From Blastocatellia bacterium (lineage in GTDB: Bacteria; Acidobacteriota; Blastocatellia; Pyrinomonadales; Pyrinomonadaceae), in NCBI GenBank assembly GCA_003487805.1, contig DNNE01000046.1:4340-37591 (forward strand): a stretch of 33,252 bases of DNA, in the 5' to 3' direction. The notes under the pieces are model-generated. The model saw only the letters and a list, made by a program, of their open reading frames with translations, had not been told where the DNA came from and did not search any database. This document shows positions 22,628 through 31,274 of this stretch, in pieces (the stretch's first letter is position 1; each line of letters opens with the position of its first letter). Both the position numbers and the translations under genes were made by a program.

Positions 22628-24931
22628 ATGACTCGACACTCTCAAGCCTTTGCTACCAGACAACGAAGAACCCTTCTTCGGCTGCTAACAGCTGTTTTGC
22701 TAATACTGACCATTGCCTGCGCGTCGGTACCGGCTGCTGTTACCGCTTCACTCGCACGCGAAGCCACGGTGCGGTCGGCGCCTCTAATTGATGACTTGAG
22801 CAGCATTTCAAATGGCTGGCTCATGAAGCTCAGGAAAAAGTCGCCGAAGCGTAAAGGCGGCACGCAGCAGGACCTTCCAATTGCGACAGGAACCAAGCCG
22901 CAACCACCGCCCATTAAATCCCAACGCGAAGCGCGGGTAGCATCAATTCGGGTGAGTCCGAAGGATGACATAACGCTCGAATCCGGGAAGTCGATCCTGA
23001 TTTTAGCTTTGCCGCTGGATAGAGATGGTGCTGCCGTGCAGGGACTCGCATGCGGGCTGATGTCGAGTGATCGCGAAGTTCTCACAATCTCGAAGACGGG
23101 TGAGGCAACTGGGGGTAAGCCAGGACAGGCAACCATCACGGCAACCGCCGGACAGATAACCCAGACGAAAGTCATAACGGTGGTGGAAGCCACGAGCGGA
23201 AAGTTTGGTCCCACGAAACCAAAGTCCACCAGGCACAAGTCCGGCGGCAACTACGATTCCAGTAACCGGAGTTCAATCATTTCTTCGGCCCGCAGCGCAT
23301 CGGAGCGTCATCACGCTCGCAACAGCTTCACATCCCCGTTGCAGGACATAGAGATCGATCCTCTGCCGGACGATGAGACAATCTCGCTCTACAATCCTGT
23401 CAACATAATTGGCTCTCCGCCGGGAAAAAAGAAGCCAGGGGCTTTAACGCCGCCGGTTTCAACAGGCGGCACGGAGACGGGAAATCAAAACTTCAGCTTT
23501 GCGCTTCCGGTCGTCGGCATGTCAGGTCGTGGCGTGGGTGTTTCGCTCTCACTCGTTTACAACAGCCAATTGTGGAACAAGTCCGTCGATCCAAGTAATA
23601 GCTCGACGTGGCTGACTTACGACGTTGATTCCGGCTGGCCTGCTCCCGGTTTTAGATTGAGCTTTGGACAGATTGAAGATCAGGGTGATTCATTCACACT
23701 TACTGATCCCGATGGAACTCGCCACGCGTTGACATGGACCAGCACCGACAACTACGACAGCACCGACGGCACGTTCATCCATTACAACGGCGGCGGCACC
23801 TCATCCGGAACCCTTTATTATCCGGATGGAACCGTGGTGACATACGGCGCAAGCGGCGGCTATTGGCGTCTGTATCCAACAAAGATTACTGACCGCAACG
23901 GGAACTACATTACTATCGCTTACAACGGCACGAGCGGCGCGGGTCCGCAAATCCTTCAGATCGATGACACGTTAAATCGCCACATTTGCTTTTACTATGA
24001 TGCGTCGAATGGTGATCTCGTTACGATCACTATGCCGGGACTGACCGGCCACGATCCGCTTCAGGTGATGCGCTTTTATTATGAGGACGTTACTATCCCG
24101 AGTTCAGGTTTATTCGATTCCTCCGTGAACGTCAGCGGTGCGCCGTCCACACTTCACACGCTGAAGTATGTTTACTTGCCGACCAGTTCTGACGGATCGA
24201 GTCCGATCTATACCGGTTACAAATTCGATTACTCGTCTTACGGGATGATTTATCAGACGACGCATTTGCGTGGAATGACCGTCAGTTCAGATTCGACCAG
24301 CAGCGCGGGTTCAGTTACGAGCGAGGGCACCTCCTCGGCAGCACAGACTACGTATAACTATCCGACCACGAGCGGCAGCCTGACCGATGTGCCGGCTTAC
24401 ACGACCCGCACGGATGAATGGGCGGGGCGAACCTCAGGCGGGAGCGCTCCTTATTACACATTCGCGAATAGCACTGGCACCGACGAAAAGATTTCAACTG
24501 TCACCGCGCCCGACGGCACAATCACTGAAACTCATGCGATCGATCACTCCGGTTTTTGGGACGATGGGTTAATCAGTGACACATATGTGCAGTACACCTC
24601 GACGCCTATCATTTTGGCCCATACGCACCTGGATTGGCAGCAGGATTCGAGTAACCTAAATCCACGCGTTTATCAGATCAGAACCACTGATGTACCGGCG
24701 AGTCTAACGAAGGCAACGGTTCTAAGCTATACCGATTACAACAATGTTTCGCTAGTAAGCGAACGCGATTTCACCACAGACGGAACCGTTTCCTCGACCG
24801 AGTTGCGAAAGACCGAGACTACTTACATCACCGACCAGAGAGTGTCAAGATCATGCCGGGCGGTTCGACGACGGTCCTGGCGCGCGCTGTTTATGCTTAC
24901 GACGCATACGGCTCATCGCACGTGGATATGA
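22628..24931 (+). CDS. RHS/YD-repeat protein, N-terminal part (frame-broken gene)
   Basis: Encodes 767 residues. A basic start and a hydrophobic stretch (17-40) serve for export, with Cys31 as a doubtful lipidation site. An Ig-like (BIG2) domain spans about 105-190 (ISIRVSPKDDITLESGKS-type start; GQATITATAGQ). The RHS shell begins near 287 (NFSFALPVVGMSGRGVGVSL, VYNSQLWN), followed by LTDPDGTRHALTW, LYYPDGTVVTYG, and ITDRNGNYITIAYN. Homology-like sequence stops at YITDQ near base 24838; the last 30 residues (RVSRSCRAVRRR...) are out-of-frame translation. The same protein continues in another frame in the next entry. A GGAG ribosome binding site precedes the ATG. Confidence 0.85.
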   Translation: MTRHSQAFATRQRRTLLRLLTAVLLILTIACASVPAAVTASLAREATVRSAPLIDDLSSISNGWLMKLRKKSPKRKGGTQQDLPIATGTKPQPPPIKSQREARVASIRVSPKDDITLESGKSILILALPLDRDGAAVQGLACGLMSSDREVLTISKTGEATGGKPGQATITATAGQITQTKVITVVEATSGKFGPTKPKSTRHKSGGNYDSSNRSSIISSARSASERHHARNSFTSPLQDIEIDPLPDDETISLYNPVNIIGSPPGKKKPGALTPPVSTGGTETGNQNFSFALPVVGMSGRGVGVSLSLVYNSQLWNKSVDPSNSSTWLTYDVDSGWPAPGFRLSFGQIEDQGDSFTLTDPDGTRHALTWTSTDNYDSTDGTFIHYNGGGTSSGTLYYPDGTVVTYGASGGYWRLYPTKITDRNGNYITIAYNGTSGAGPQILQIDDTLNRHICFYYDASNGDLVTITMPGLTGHDPLQVMRFYYEDVTIPSSGLFDSSVNVSGAPSTLHTLKYVYLPTSSDGSSPIYTGYKFDYSSYGMIYQTTHLRGMTVSSDSTSSAGSVTSEGTSSAAQTTYNYPTTSGSLTDVPAYTTRTDEWAGRTSGGSAPYYTFANSTGTDEKISTVTAPDGTITETHAIDHSGFWDDGLISDTYVQYTSTPIILAHTHLDWQQDSSNLNPRVYQIRTTDVPASLTKATVLSYTDYNNVSLVSERDFTTDGTVSSTELRKTETTYITDQRVSRSCRAVRRRSWRALFMLTTHTAHRTWI

Positions 24932-27900
24932 CGCATCGCGATGACATCATCACGCACGATCCGGCGTTCGATCCGTTCGGATCGGGTTTCGTCTCATCAA
25001 CGGACTATCGAGGCAATGTAACCAGCGTTACGACCTACACTGATGCGAACACCCCTTCCGGCTCGATCACTCATTCGAGCACTTACGACATCGCCGGAAA
25101 TGTGATGACGGCACAGGTCGATTGCTGCCAATTGAAATCATTTACCTATTCAGGGGCAGGAACCAGCGGTGACTATGCCTATCCCATTTCTGTCACCAGC
25201 GGCAATCCCAGCGGCCTTCATCTCACGACCAGCGCCACGTTTGATAACGACACGGGTCTGCCCGCGACTTCGACTGATGAGAACTCGCAACTGACGCAGT
25301 ATTACTACAACCTTGGTTCGCTGCGGTTGAGTGAGGCCGATTATCCCGGCGGTGGTCAGACGACCTACGGTTACTCTGACGGACTCGGTGTCTATGCTTA
25401 CGTAATCGCGGTTACCAAACTCGATTCGTCGCGCAACGTTAGCGGCTATCGCTTCTTTGACGGGCGCGGCGCGGTGGTGCGTAGCTTCGGTAACTACACT
25501 TCAACCAACGGTTACATCACGCGGGACGTGGAGTACGACGCGATGGGCCGCGCCTATCGCGCCAACAATCCCTACTACACGAGCGATCGGACTGACGCGG
25601 TGCCCACAAATAGTTTCTGGACTACCAGCACTTTCGATCACTTGGGCAGAGTGATACAGGTGGACATGCCGCGCGGCGATAATGACAACACGTTGATGAC
25701 TTCCGTCACCACTGAATTTGACGGCGTCTTTACCACCGTCACCGATCAAGCCAGCAAGACTCGGCGACAAGAAGTCGACGCGATGGGCCGTGTCATTCGT
25801 CTGGACGAGCCGACAACTTCAGGATTGGGCTCGCAGAGTTCACCGAACCAATCGACCAGTTACGAATACGATCTGCTCGATAATCTAGTGCACATCCATC
25901 AGGACGCACAGCACAGGTATTTCAAGTACGACTCGCTTTCGCGTCTGATTCGCGAAAACCAATCCGAGCAGCAAACGAACAGCAGTTATGACCTGAGCGA
26001 CTCGTGGAATACGGGCGGCCACTGGACGCGTAAGATTCTCTACAATTCGAGCGGCCTGGTGACCGATGCCTACGATGCCCGCGGCGTGCACACGACTCTT
26101 TCTTACGACGATCTGAATCGCGCCACGCAAATCAGCTATTCCGATTCCACAGCCACGGCGCATTATTACTACGACGACGCGACGGGTCTGCCATCGGGCG
26201 CGCCCAGTTCATCATCTCCCGACTCGTTTTCAACTACGCTGTCAAAAGGTCGACTGGTCGCTATGACCTACGGCAGCGGCGCCACCGGAAACTATTTTGA
26301 CTATGACGTTGCGGGCCGCGTAACGAAACAGTTCCAGATTACTGGCTCCAGCCCTGCAAAATACAAACTGAGCTATGCTTATAACTCTGCCGGACTGCTG
26401 ACCGGCGAGACTTATCCGTCAGGCCGGGCCATGACTTATGCTTACGACGACGGCGGCAGACTTTCGAGTGTCGGCGACGGCACGACTACATTCGTGGGTT
26501 CGTTCAATTACAGCGCGCATGGCGGATTGACTTCCGAGACGTTTGGCAACACAGCCGTGCATGAACTGTCCTACAACCGGCGCTTACAGGCGAGCCAAGT
26601 GAAGCTGAGTTTAGGCAGCACAGTCTTGCAGCAATACGATTATGGCTACGGTGAATTCAATACCAGCTCAGGCAGCGTCGACACCAGCAAGAACAACGGA
26701 CAGATTGGGAAGGTGACCGGCACGATTGGGACGACCACGCAATGGAACCAGGGCTTCAGTTATGACGAGCTGGGCAGGCTGTCGAATATGACCGAGCATC
26801 AGGGCAGCGCGATGACCACCTCGAACTACTCGCAGAGCTACACCTACGATCGCTACGGCAACCGGTTTCAGACCGCGAACACGACGCTTGGTTTACAGAC
26901 CGTCTCTTCATCCGAGATCGTTGCTTCTACGAATCGCTTCATCGCGACTGGCTCGACGCCAACGACCTACGACGAGGCGGGAAATATCACGACGGATACC
27001 AAGTTTCGCAGTCTGAAATACCTCTACGATGCCAACGGCCGGCAGAATGAAGTGAAGGCGCTCGACAACACGAGTCTGCAAACTTCGGTTTACGACTGCG
27101 CCGGACAGAGAGTGCAGACTTCGGCTGGCAGCGTGACTCGCACAATGGTCTATGACGTGTTTGGACAGAATGTCGCGGATTATCTCGGCACAGGCGGCGC
27201 GACCTTAGAGAGAGAGAACATCTATCGTGGCGGGCAGTTGTTGGCTACGGATGAAACGCCGCTGGCTGCCGCGCCTTCCGGATTGGCTACCTCGACAGCA
27301 TCGAGCACCAGCATTGCAGTTAGTTGGACGGCAGCGTCTGGCGCGAGCTACTACCGCGTGGAACGCAAGGGCGCAGGTGGTTCTTACGCTCTGCTCGGCA
27401 CTACATCTTCATCTTCGACCAGCCTCACCGACAGTGGCGCGAGCAGCGGCACGGCTTATCTCTACAAAGTATGCGCGGCGGACAGCTCAGGAGCCTGCGT
27501 TTCCAACTACAGCAACGTGGCGCTGGGAACAACTGTGAGCTTCGCGACCGATCCGACGATCTATACCGAGACGGAGAACCCAGGGAATGGCACGACGATA
27601 AAACACCAGCACATCACTGAATTGCGCGCGGCAGTCAATGCGGTCCGTACTCTGGCAGGTTTATCCACGATAAGCGTGCCGAATCCGGCCACCGGTGATG
27701 TGATTCATGCGACCGACGTGAGCGACTTGCGGAGCGCTTTGCACGCGGCGCTCTCGGCCCTGGGTCTTTATGACGGCACTTACACCGATCCGACATTAGC
27801 CACGGGATCGGGCGGGACGATCATCAAGAAGGCGCACATCACCGAACTGAGACAGCACGCGACAAGCAGCAGTTCGAATTCCAAATCGATCACTCAATTC

Positions 27901-29289
27901 GTTACCGACTTTTACCAGGGTGTGCTGCATCGCGCGCCGAGCTCGGGAGAGTTATCGAGCGGAGTAAGTGGGTTGGCCGCGGCACAGGCACAAGGTGGGG
28001 CCGCATTGCTGTCAGCGGCGCAGGGTCTGGGCTCTACACTGTTCAATTCATCAGAGTATGCGGGGCTGACCACGAGCCCCGCGCAGTTTGTCTCTGACCT
28101 GTACACGGGTTTCTTACAACGCGCGCCGGATGATAGTGGATATGCCTACTGGCTCGATCAACTGAACAATCACGGCGACACGAGGTCAAATCAGATTTCG
28201 TCATTCGCCGGGTGTGATGAATTCGTCGCTAACGTTGCAGCACTGGGCATCGCCGGCTCAAGCAACAGTCTTCGTTACGTGCTGTCGGATGTACAAGGTT
28301 CGACGCGCGCGGTGATGAACAACAACAGTAGTTCAAGTGCAATAGTTTCGCGGCATGATTATTTGCCGTTTGGCGAAGAGATCGGCTCAGGCATTGGCCC
28401 GCGCAGCTTACCGCAAGGCTACAACGCCAGCGACGCCAATCGTTGGAAGTATGGGATGACTGAGCGTGATGCGACGAGTGGTCTGGATCATACCTGGTTT
28501 AGGAAGTACGAAAATCTAAGTGGACGTTGGACGAGTCCTGATCCGCTTGGTGGGCATCTTGGCGCACCACAGACTTTCAATGGATACAACTACACTGGAA
28601 ATGATCCAGTAAATCTTATTGATCGCTTTGGTTTGGACGGGACGCCAAAGCCCGGTGATCTTTGCCCCGGCGGCGTGATTGGCAATGATGGAAAGTGCCA
28701 CGCCGGGCCGAGCGGAGTCGTTACAGTTCCGGCTGATCCAAATCCATTTCGCTGGGACGATTTGCCGAACAATTGGAATATATTTCTGGTGCTTCCGGTG
28801 ATCTCAACGCAACCGAGCGATCCAGGCGGAGTTGGCGGCAATCCATTAGTACCGACACGGCAGAAACCTCCTCCCACAAGACAAGTGCAATACTGCAATA
28901 CGACGTTGGGCGGCGGTCCCATATCGGCTGGGGTAATCGTAGACACAGACAACCAACTCTTTGTAAGTTTCGGTCTAGGTGTAGGATTATGGCCTCCTGT
29001 AAGTTACGCGCGAACTGAAGGTACGGGACCGGTTGAGACAGGAGTCTTCCTTAGTGGAACCGTGGCAAACGGGTTGGCGGTATCCGAGTCAATCAATCCG
29101 TTTAATCTCCGAAAGGGCTTCTCACGAGAAGTCGGCGGCGGAAGTCCACAAGCCGGGGTTGGAGTCCAGGTGGTCGCAGGACCAATACCAATGCAGGGAA
29201 CTACCAAAGATAATTGGGCGCACCATCCCGATAATCCTGCGAATAGCAAGGGGTTATATTGGCATCCGGTCGGACGTTGCCCTTATTGA
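24853..29289 (+). CDS. RHS/YD-repeat protein, C-terminal part with RHS core and inserted modules
   Basis: 1478 residues from the first ATG in this frame, though the true coding continues from about base 24838 of the preceding gene. YD repeats fill 1-800 (YEYDLLDNLVHI, YAYDDGGRLSSV, YDEAGNITTD). An FN3 domain lies at about 806-895 (AVSWTAASGASYYRVERK). Three (I/V)xxLRxA modules lie at about 900-1000 (IKHQHITELRAAV, ATDVSDLRSAL, KKAHITELRQ), and two DUF4214-like units at about 1010-1130 (FVTDFYQGVLHRAP; FVSDLYTGFLQRAPDDSGYAYWLDQL). The RHS core follows (1139-1259: SDVQGSTRAVMN, HDYLPFGEE, GRWTSPDPLGG, NDPVNLIDRFGLDG). The 219-residue tip (1260-1478) is Gly/Pro-rich with four Cys and is not a nuclease I recognise. 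RHS shells encase and release their C-terminal tip. Confidence 0.88.
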   Translation: MPGGSTTVLARAVYAYDAYGSSHVDMTHRDDIITHDPAFDPFGSGFVSSTDYRGNVTSVTTYTDANTPSGSITHSSTYDIAGNVMTAQVDCCQLKSFTYSGAGTSGDYAYPISVTSGNPSGLHLTTSATFDNDTGLPATSTDENSQLTQYYYNLGSLRLSEADYPGGGQTTYGYSDGLGVYAYVIAVTKLDSSRNVSGYRFFDGRGAVVRSFGNYTSTNGYITRDVEYDAMGRAYRANNPYYTSDRTDAVPTNSFWTTSTFDHLGRVIQVDMPRGDNDNTLMTSVTTEFDGVFTTVTDQASKTRRQEVDAMGRVIRLDEPTTSGLGSQSSPNQSTSYEYDLLDNLVHIHQDAQHRYFKYDSLSRLIRENQSEQQTNSSYDLSDSWNTGGHWTRKILYNSSGLVTDAYDARGVHTTLSYDDLNRATQISYSDSTATAHYYYDDATGLPSGAPSSSSPDSFSTTLSKGRLVAMTYGSGATGNYFDYDVAGRVTKQFQITGSSPAKYKLSYAYNSAGLLTGETYPSGRAMTYAYDDGGRLSSVGDGTTTFVGSFNYSAHGGLTSETFGNTAVHELSYNRRLQASQVKLSLGSTVLQQYDYGYGEFNTSSGSVDTSKNNGQIGKVTGTIGTTTQWNQGFSYDELGRLSNMTEHQGSAMTTSNYSQSYTYDRYGNRFQTANTTLGLQTVSSSEIVASTNRFIATGSTPTTYDEAGNITTDTKFRSLKYLYDANGRQNEVKALDNTSLQTSVYDCAGQRVQTSAGSVTRTMVYDVFGQNVADYLGTGGATLERENIYRGGQLLATDETPLAAAPSGLATSTASSTSIAVSWTAASGASYYRVERKGAGGSYALLGTTSSSSTSLTDSGASSGTAYLYKVCAADSSGACVSNYSNVALGTTVSFATDPTIYTETENPGNGTTIKHQHITELRAAVNAVRTLAGLSTISVPNPATGDVIHATDVSDLRSALHAALSALGLYDGTYTDPTLATGSGGTIIKKAHITELRQHATSSSSNSKSITQFVTDFYQGVLHRAPSSGELSSGVSGLAAAQAQGGAALLSAAQGLGSTLFNSSEYAGLTTSPAQFVSDLYTGFLQRAPDDSGYAYWLDQLNNHGDTRSNQISSFAGCDEFVANVAALGIAGSSNSLRYVLSDVQGSTRAVMNNNSSSSAIVSRHDYLPFGEEIGSGIGPRSLPQGYNASDANRWKYGMTERDATSGLDHTWFRKYENLSGRWTSPDPLGGHLGAPQTFNGYNYTGNDPVNLIDRFGLDGTPKPGDLCPGGVIGNDGKCHAGPSGVVTVPADPNPFRWDDLPNNWNIFLVLPVISTQPSDPGGVGGNPLVPTRQKPPPTRQVQYCNTTLGGGPISAGVIVDTDNQLFVSFGLGVGLWPPVSYARTEGTGPVETGVFLSGTVANGLAVSESINPFNLRKGFSREVGGGSPQAGVGVQVVAGPIPMQGTTKDNWAHHPDNPANSKGLYWHPVGRCPY

Positions 29290-29327
29290 TCCCTTGCAAG
29301 AGGATCTGCTAGTTTCCCGGAAAAGCG

Positions 29328-29822
29328 ATGAGATATAAAGACTGGAGTTCGACGCCTGCCTTTTTTAGCCAACATAAGAGAACGGGTATGGTTGCTTGCT
29401 TCTTTGTTGGTTTGATTGTCCTCTGCATTTCACTTTACGTGCTCGCGACTGAGATGTACTTCTTTCATGGTGCAACTGCAGTTGAGGCAGTCATAATAGA
29501 AGTTCGTCACGAATACGTTGCGGCAGGCAGAGGTTCGGTCCTTGCGTATGTTCCAGTCGTTGAAATACCAAACAGGGGCGATAGAATAAGCGTTGATACG
29601 TCTAGTGAAGACAACGTTTATTCTATCGGCACGAGAATGAGTGTCTTGTGCGTTCTTTCTGTTTCAAGAAGATGCATAAGAAACACTTTCCTTGATACTT
29701 GGGGGGACGGGATAATAGATCTCATCATAGCTCTATTGTTCCTACTGCCGTCGCTGCTTTACTTCCGACGACTAAAGCAAGAATCACAAGCAGCGTCGAC
29801 GCCGAACCCACCGACGACATGA
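29328..29822 (+). CDS. DUF3592-like membrane protein, candidate partner of the RHS tip
   Basis: A 164-residue protein with two transmembrane helices (about 20-42 and 128-146) and a beta-rich extracytoplasmic loop between. The loop has the DUF3592 pattern: VEAVIIEVRHEY, YVPVVEIPNRGDRI, and YSIGTRMSVLCV. ATG 29328 lacks a close ribosome binding site; Met21 (29388) is an alternative but would clip the first helix. The sequence looks AT-richer than the housekeeping genes. It lies 38 bp after the RHS gene, where immunity or accessory genes usually lie in polymorphic toxin loci. That role is inferred only from position. Confidence 0.7.
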   Translation: MRYKDWSSTPAFFSQHKRTGMVACFFVGLIVLCISLYVLATEMYFFHGATAVEAVIIEVRHEYVAAGRGSVLAYVPVVEIPNRGDRISVDTSSEDNVYSIGTRMSVLCVLSVSRRCIRNTFLDTWGDGIIDLIIALLFLLPSLLYFRRLKQESQAASTPNPPTT

Positions 29823-29866
29823 TTTTTTCCTGAGCATCTCATCGATTGATTTGATCCGATTTTGAA

Positions 29867-30331
29867 GTGAAAAAAGCTGCGCAGAGTCTATTACTGGCCT
29901 TTCTAATCTTGCTTCCTTTCGGTTGTAATGTTCAGACCGTAACGCACGATCCGGTCAAAGCGGTATCTGATACCAATGGCTTCTTGAAAGCCCTTTACTT
30001 GGAGGAGAATTATCCTAAAGCTCTGAGCCTCGCTGACGTTCAACTTCGACAATCAGTTACGGCAGACGATCTGAGGGAAATAGTGGCAGGAATAAAACAG
30101 CGATGTGGAAGTCTGAAAACGTTAAGGGCGGACTCATATTTAATGACTCCGGGAAGTACGATGGAATTGTTCTATGTTGGAACTTACGAGACCGGCACTT
30201 TATACCATCGTTTGGTTTTGGTGGGTGATGTTTCGTCCGGCTATAGGGTCGCGGGCGTTTGGTACCAAGCCGAGGACTATCAAGAGCAGCCCTTGCGCCG
30301 AAAGTTTGATCAAGACCTTCTCGTAAAATAA
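29867..30331 (+). CDS. Small lipoprotein downstream of the RHS gene
   Basis: 154 residues from a GTG start. The signal KKAAQSLLLAFLILLPFGC ends in an acceptable lipobox with Cys20, so the protein is probably membrane-anchored. The mature part is mixed alpha/beta (FLKALYLEENYPKALSLADV, LREIVAGIKQRCGSLKT, ELFYVGTYETGTLYHRLVLV, SGYRVAGVWYQ). This pattern recalls NTF2-like or DUF3887/DUF4019-type ligand-binding domains. It follows the DUF3592 gene by 44 bp and may be a second immunity or accessory protein of the RHS locus. No strong ribosome binding site is visible. Confidence 0.65.
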   Translation: MKKAAQSLLLAFLILLPFGCNVQTVTHDPVKAVSDTNGFLKALYLEENYPKALSLADVQLRQSVTADDLREIVAGIKQRCGSLKTLRADSYLMTPGSTMELFYVGTYETGTLYHRLVLVGDVSSGYRVAGVWYQAEDYQEQPLRRKFDQDLLVK

Positions 30332-30340
30332 GGTCAGGTC

Positions 30341-30600
30341 ATGCTCGCGACCAGGCATGGTGATATTCGTTACCAATACCAAGGTGCGGTGGTGTGGTGG
30401 AAGCGTATCCTCGAGGCCGTACCGGCTCCGTCTGAAATTGACGAGCTCTGGGACGGGATGTGTTTGATTGGCTTGATGATTACGAGCAAGGTTGGCTGTT
30501 CGAAACGCTGTATCCGATTGACCCGCTGCCGCCCCTCGCAAACCCGCTTCAGTCTACATCCGATACCACTTTTGAGGCAGAAACGCCGGATGCCTCATAA
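30341..30600 (+). pseudogene. Small frameshifted gene of unknown function
   Basis: From ATG 30341 the first 38 codons look protein-like (GDIRYQYQGAVVWWKRILEA, VPAPSEIDELWD). After about base 30455 the good sequence continues in another frame as RDVFDWLDDYEQGWLFETLY, PIDPLPPLANPL, and an acidic tail to TAA 30598-30600. Adding one base near 30455 joins both into an 86-residue acidic protein. The gene starts 9 bp after the lipoprotein gene, so it belongs to the same gene string. I do not recognise the family. A sequencing error is an alternative to true decay. Confidence 0.5.
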
Positions 30601-31220
30601 ATCGCTCCATAATGCCATTTCTGAGGCAAAGCCCCCCGCTACATAATATATATTATCAGACGCAGCTGGTTTATGCTGGTAAGGGTTGAGAAGACCGGAG
30701 GCCTCGGGTCAGGTAAAAGTAATAACAACCGTCAAGTGAAACTGCTTCCCTATCAATTCGCAAGGTAGGTAATGTGTTTTACTTGATCAGGATGGAAGGC
30801 CCGTGGGTTGGGCTCGACCGCCACTCAGGTATTAGTCATGCGAACTCCTGGCCTGCGAGGGCCTAGTCGGACAATCTGTTGTAAAGCGTCTTTGTGTGCG
30901 ATCCTGTACTGGTTGCCCGTCCTTCACTCCTGGTGTCCACGAACAATTCTCAATAAGGCCAACGCATTCGTAACTAGGCACGGGGGCACCGTACCTTGGA
31001 CCGCATCAGCGTTCGTGGGTTCCAAGACCCCGGTGTCTTCGGGAGTTGCGATCCCATCGGGCAGCCAAAGCATCTAGCCCTTCGTCCAGCATCCCAACCA
31101 CAACCTCCACCAGTAGATGTGTTTTCGCCACACGATCTCACTGTAGCTCTCCCGTAAGTCGCGGCGGCAGTCAACCGTTAAGGTGTCGTTGGATATCCAG
31201 TGTTAGTTGTATTAATTATC
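30601..31220. other. Non-coding stretch between the RHS locus and the methyltransferase module
   Basis: About 600 bp with no convincing protein on either strand; the open frames are short, Cys/Ser/Arg-rich and have no ribosome binding sites. It starts with a 12-bp AT palindrome (TAATATATATTA, 30644-30655). It also has small stems at about 30798-30814 (GCCC-GGGC) and 30848-30865 (CTGGCC/GGCCTAG), and the hairpin cluster at 30977-31140 listed separately. No terminal inverted repeats or target duplications of an insertion element were seen. Confidence 0.5.
30977..31140 (-). ncRNA. Candidate structured RNA (hairpin cluster)
   Basis: Four hairpins lie in 160 bases: 30977-30995 (7-bp arms, 5-nt loop), 30994-31027 (7-bp arms with an inner CGC-TGAT-GCG hairpin at 31002-31011), about 31039-31056 (GGGA/TCCC around TCGCAAC), and about 31117-31133 (GUGUG/CACAU around GCGAAAA). 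In each, one closing pair is G-U on the minus strand but A-C on the plus strand. This asymmetry favours a minus-strand transcript. No promoter or known RNA family is identified, so this is a hypothesis. Confidence 0.3.
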
Positions 31221-31245
31221 TTGATATAAATATAGTTGATATCAA
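31221..31245 (+). promoter_or_regulatory. Candidate operator of the XRE regulator
   Basis: A perfect 10-bp palindrome TTGATATCAA (31236-31245) is preceded by a half-site TTGATAT (31221-31227), 15 bp apart centre to centre or one and a half helical turns. The block is very AT-rich, contains TATAAAT-like -10 material, and lies 30 bp before the regulator ATG. It fits self-control by the XRE protein. Confidence 0.5.
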
Positions 31246-31274
31246 TTTATGCATATGCTACGATGTAACAGTAA

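Noticed and set aside
22642..23250. 202-residue frame opposite the start of the RHS gene
   Set aside because: The sense strand has a ribosome binding site, signal sequence and Ig-like domain; the antisense frame has none.
24838..24931. Programmed -1 frameshift in the RHS gene
   Set aside because: The two frames overlap, but there is no X-XXY-YYZ slip site or downstream stem; a deletion or sequencing error is simpler.
30781..30830. SRP (4.5S) RNA suggested by GATCAGGATGGAAGG
   Set aside because: The conserved GGAAGGA-AGCA loop and its pairing partner are missing.
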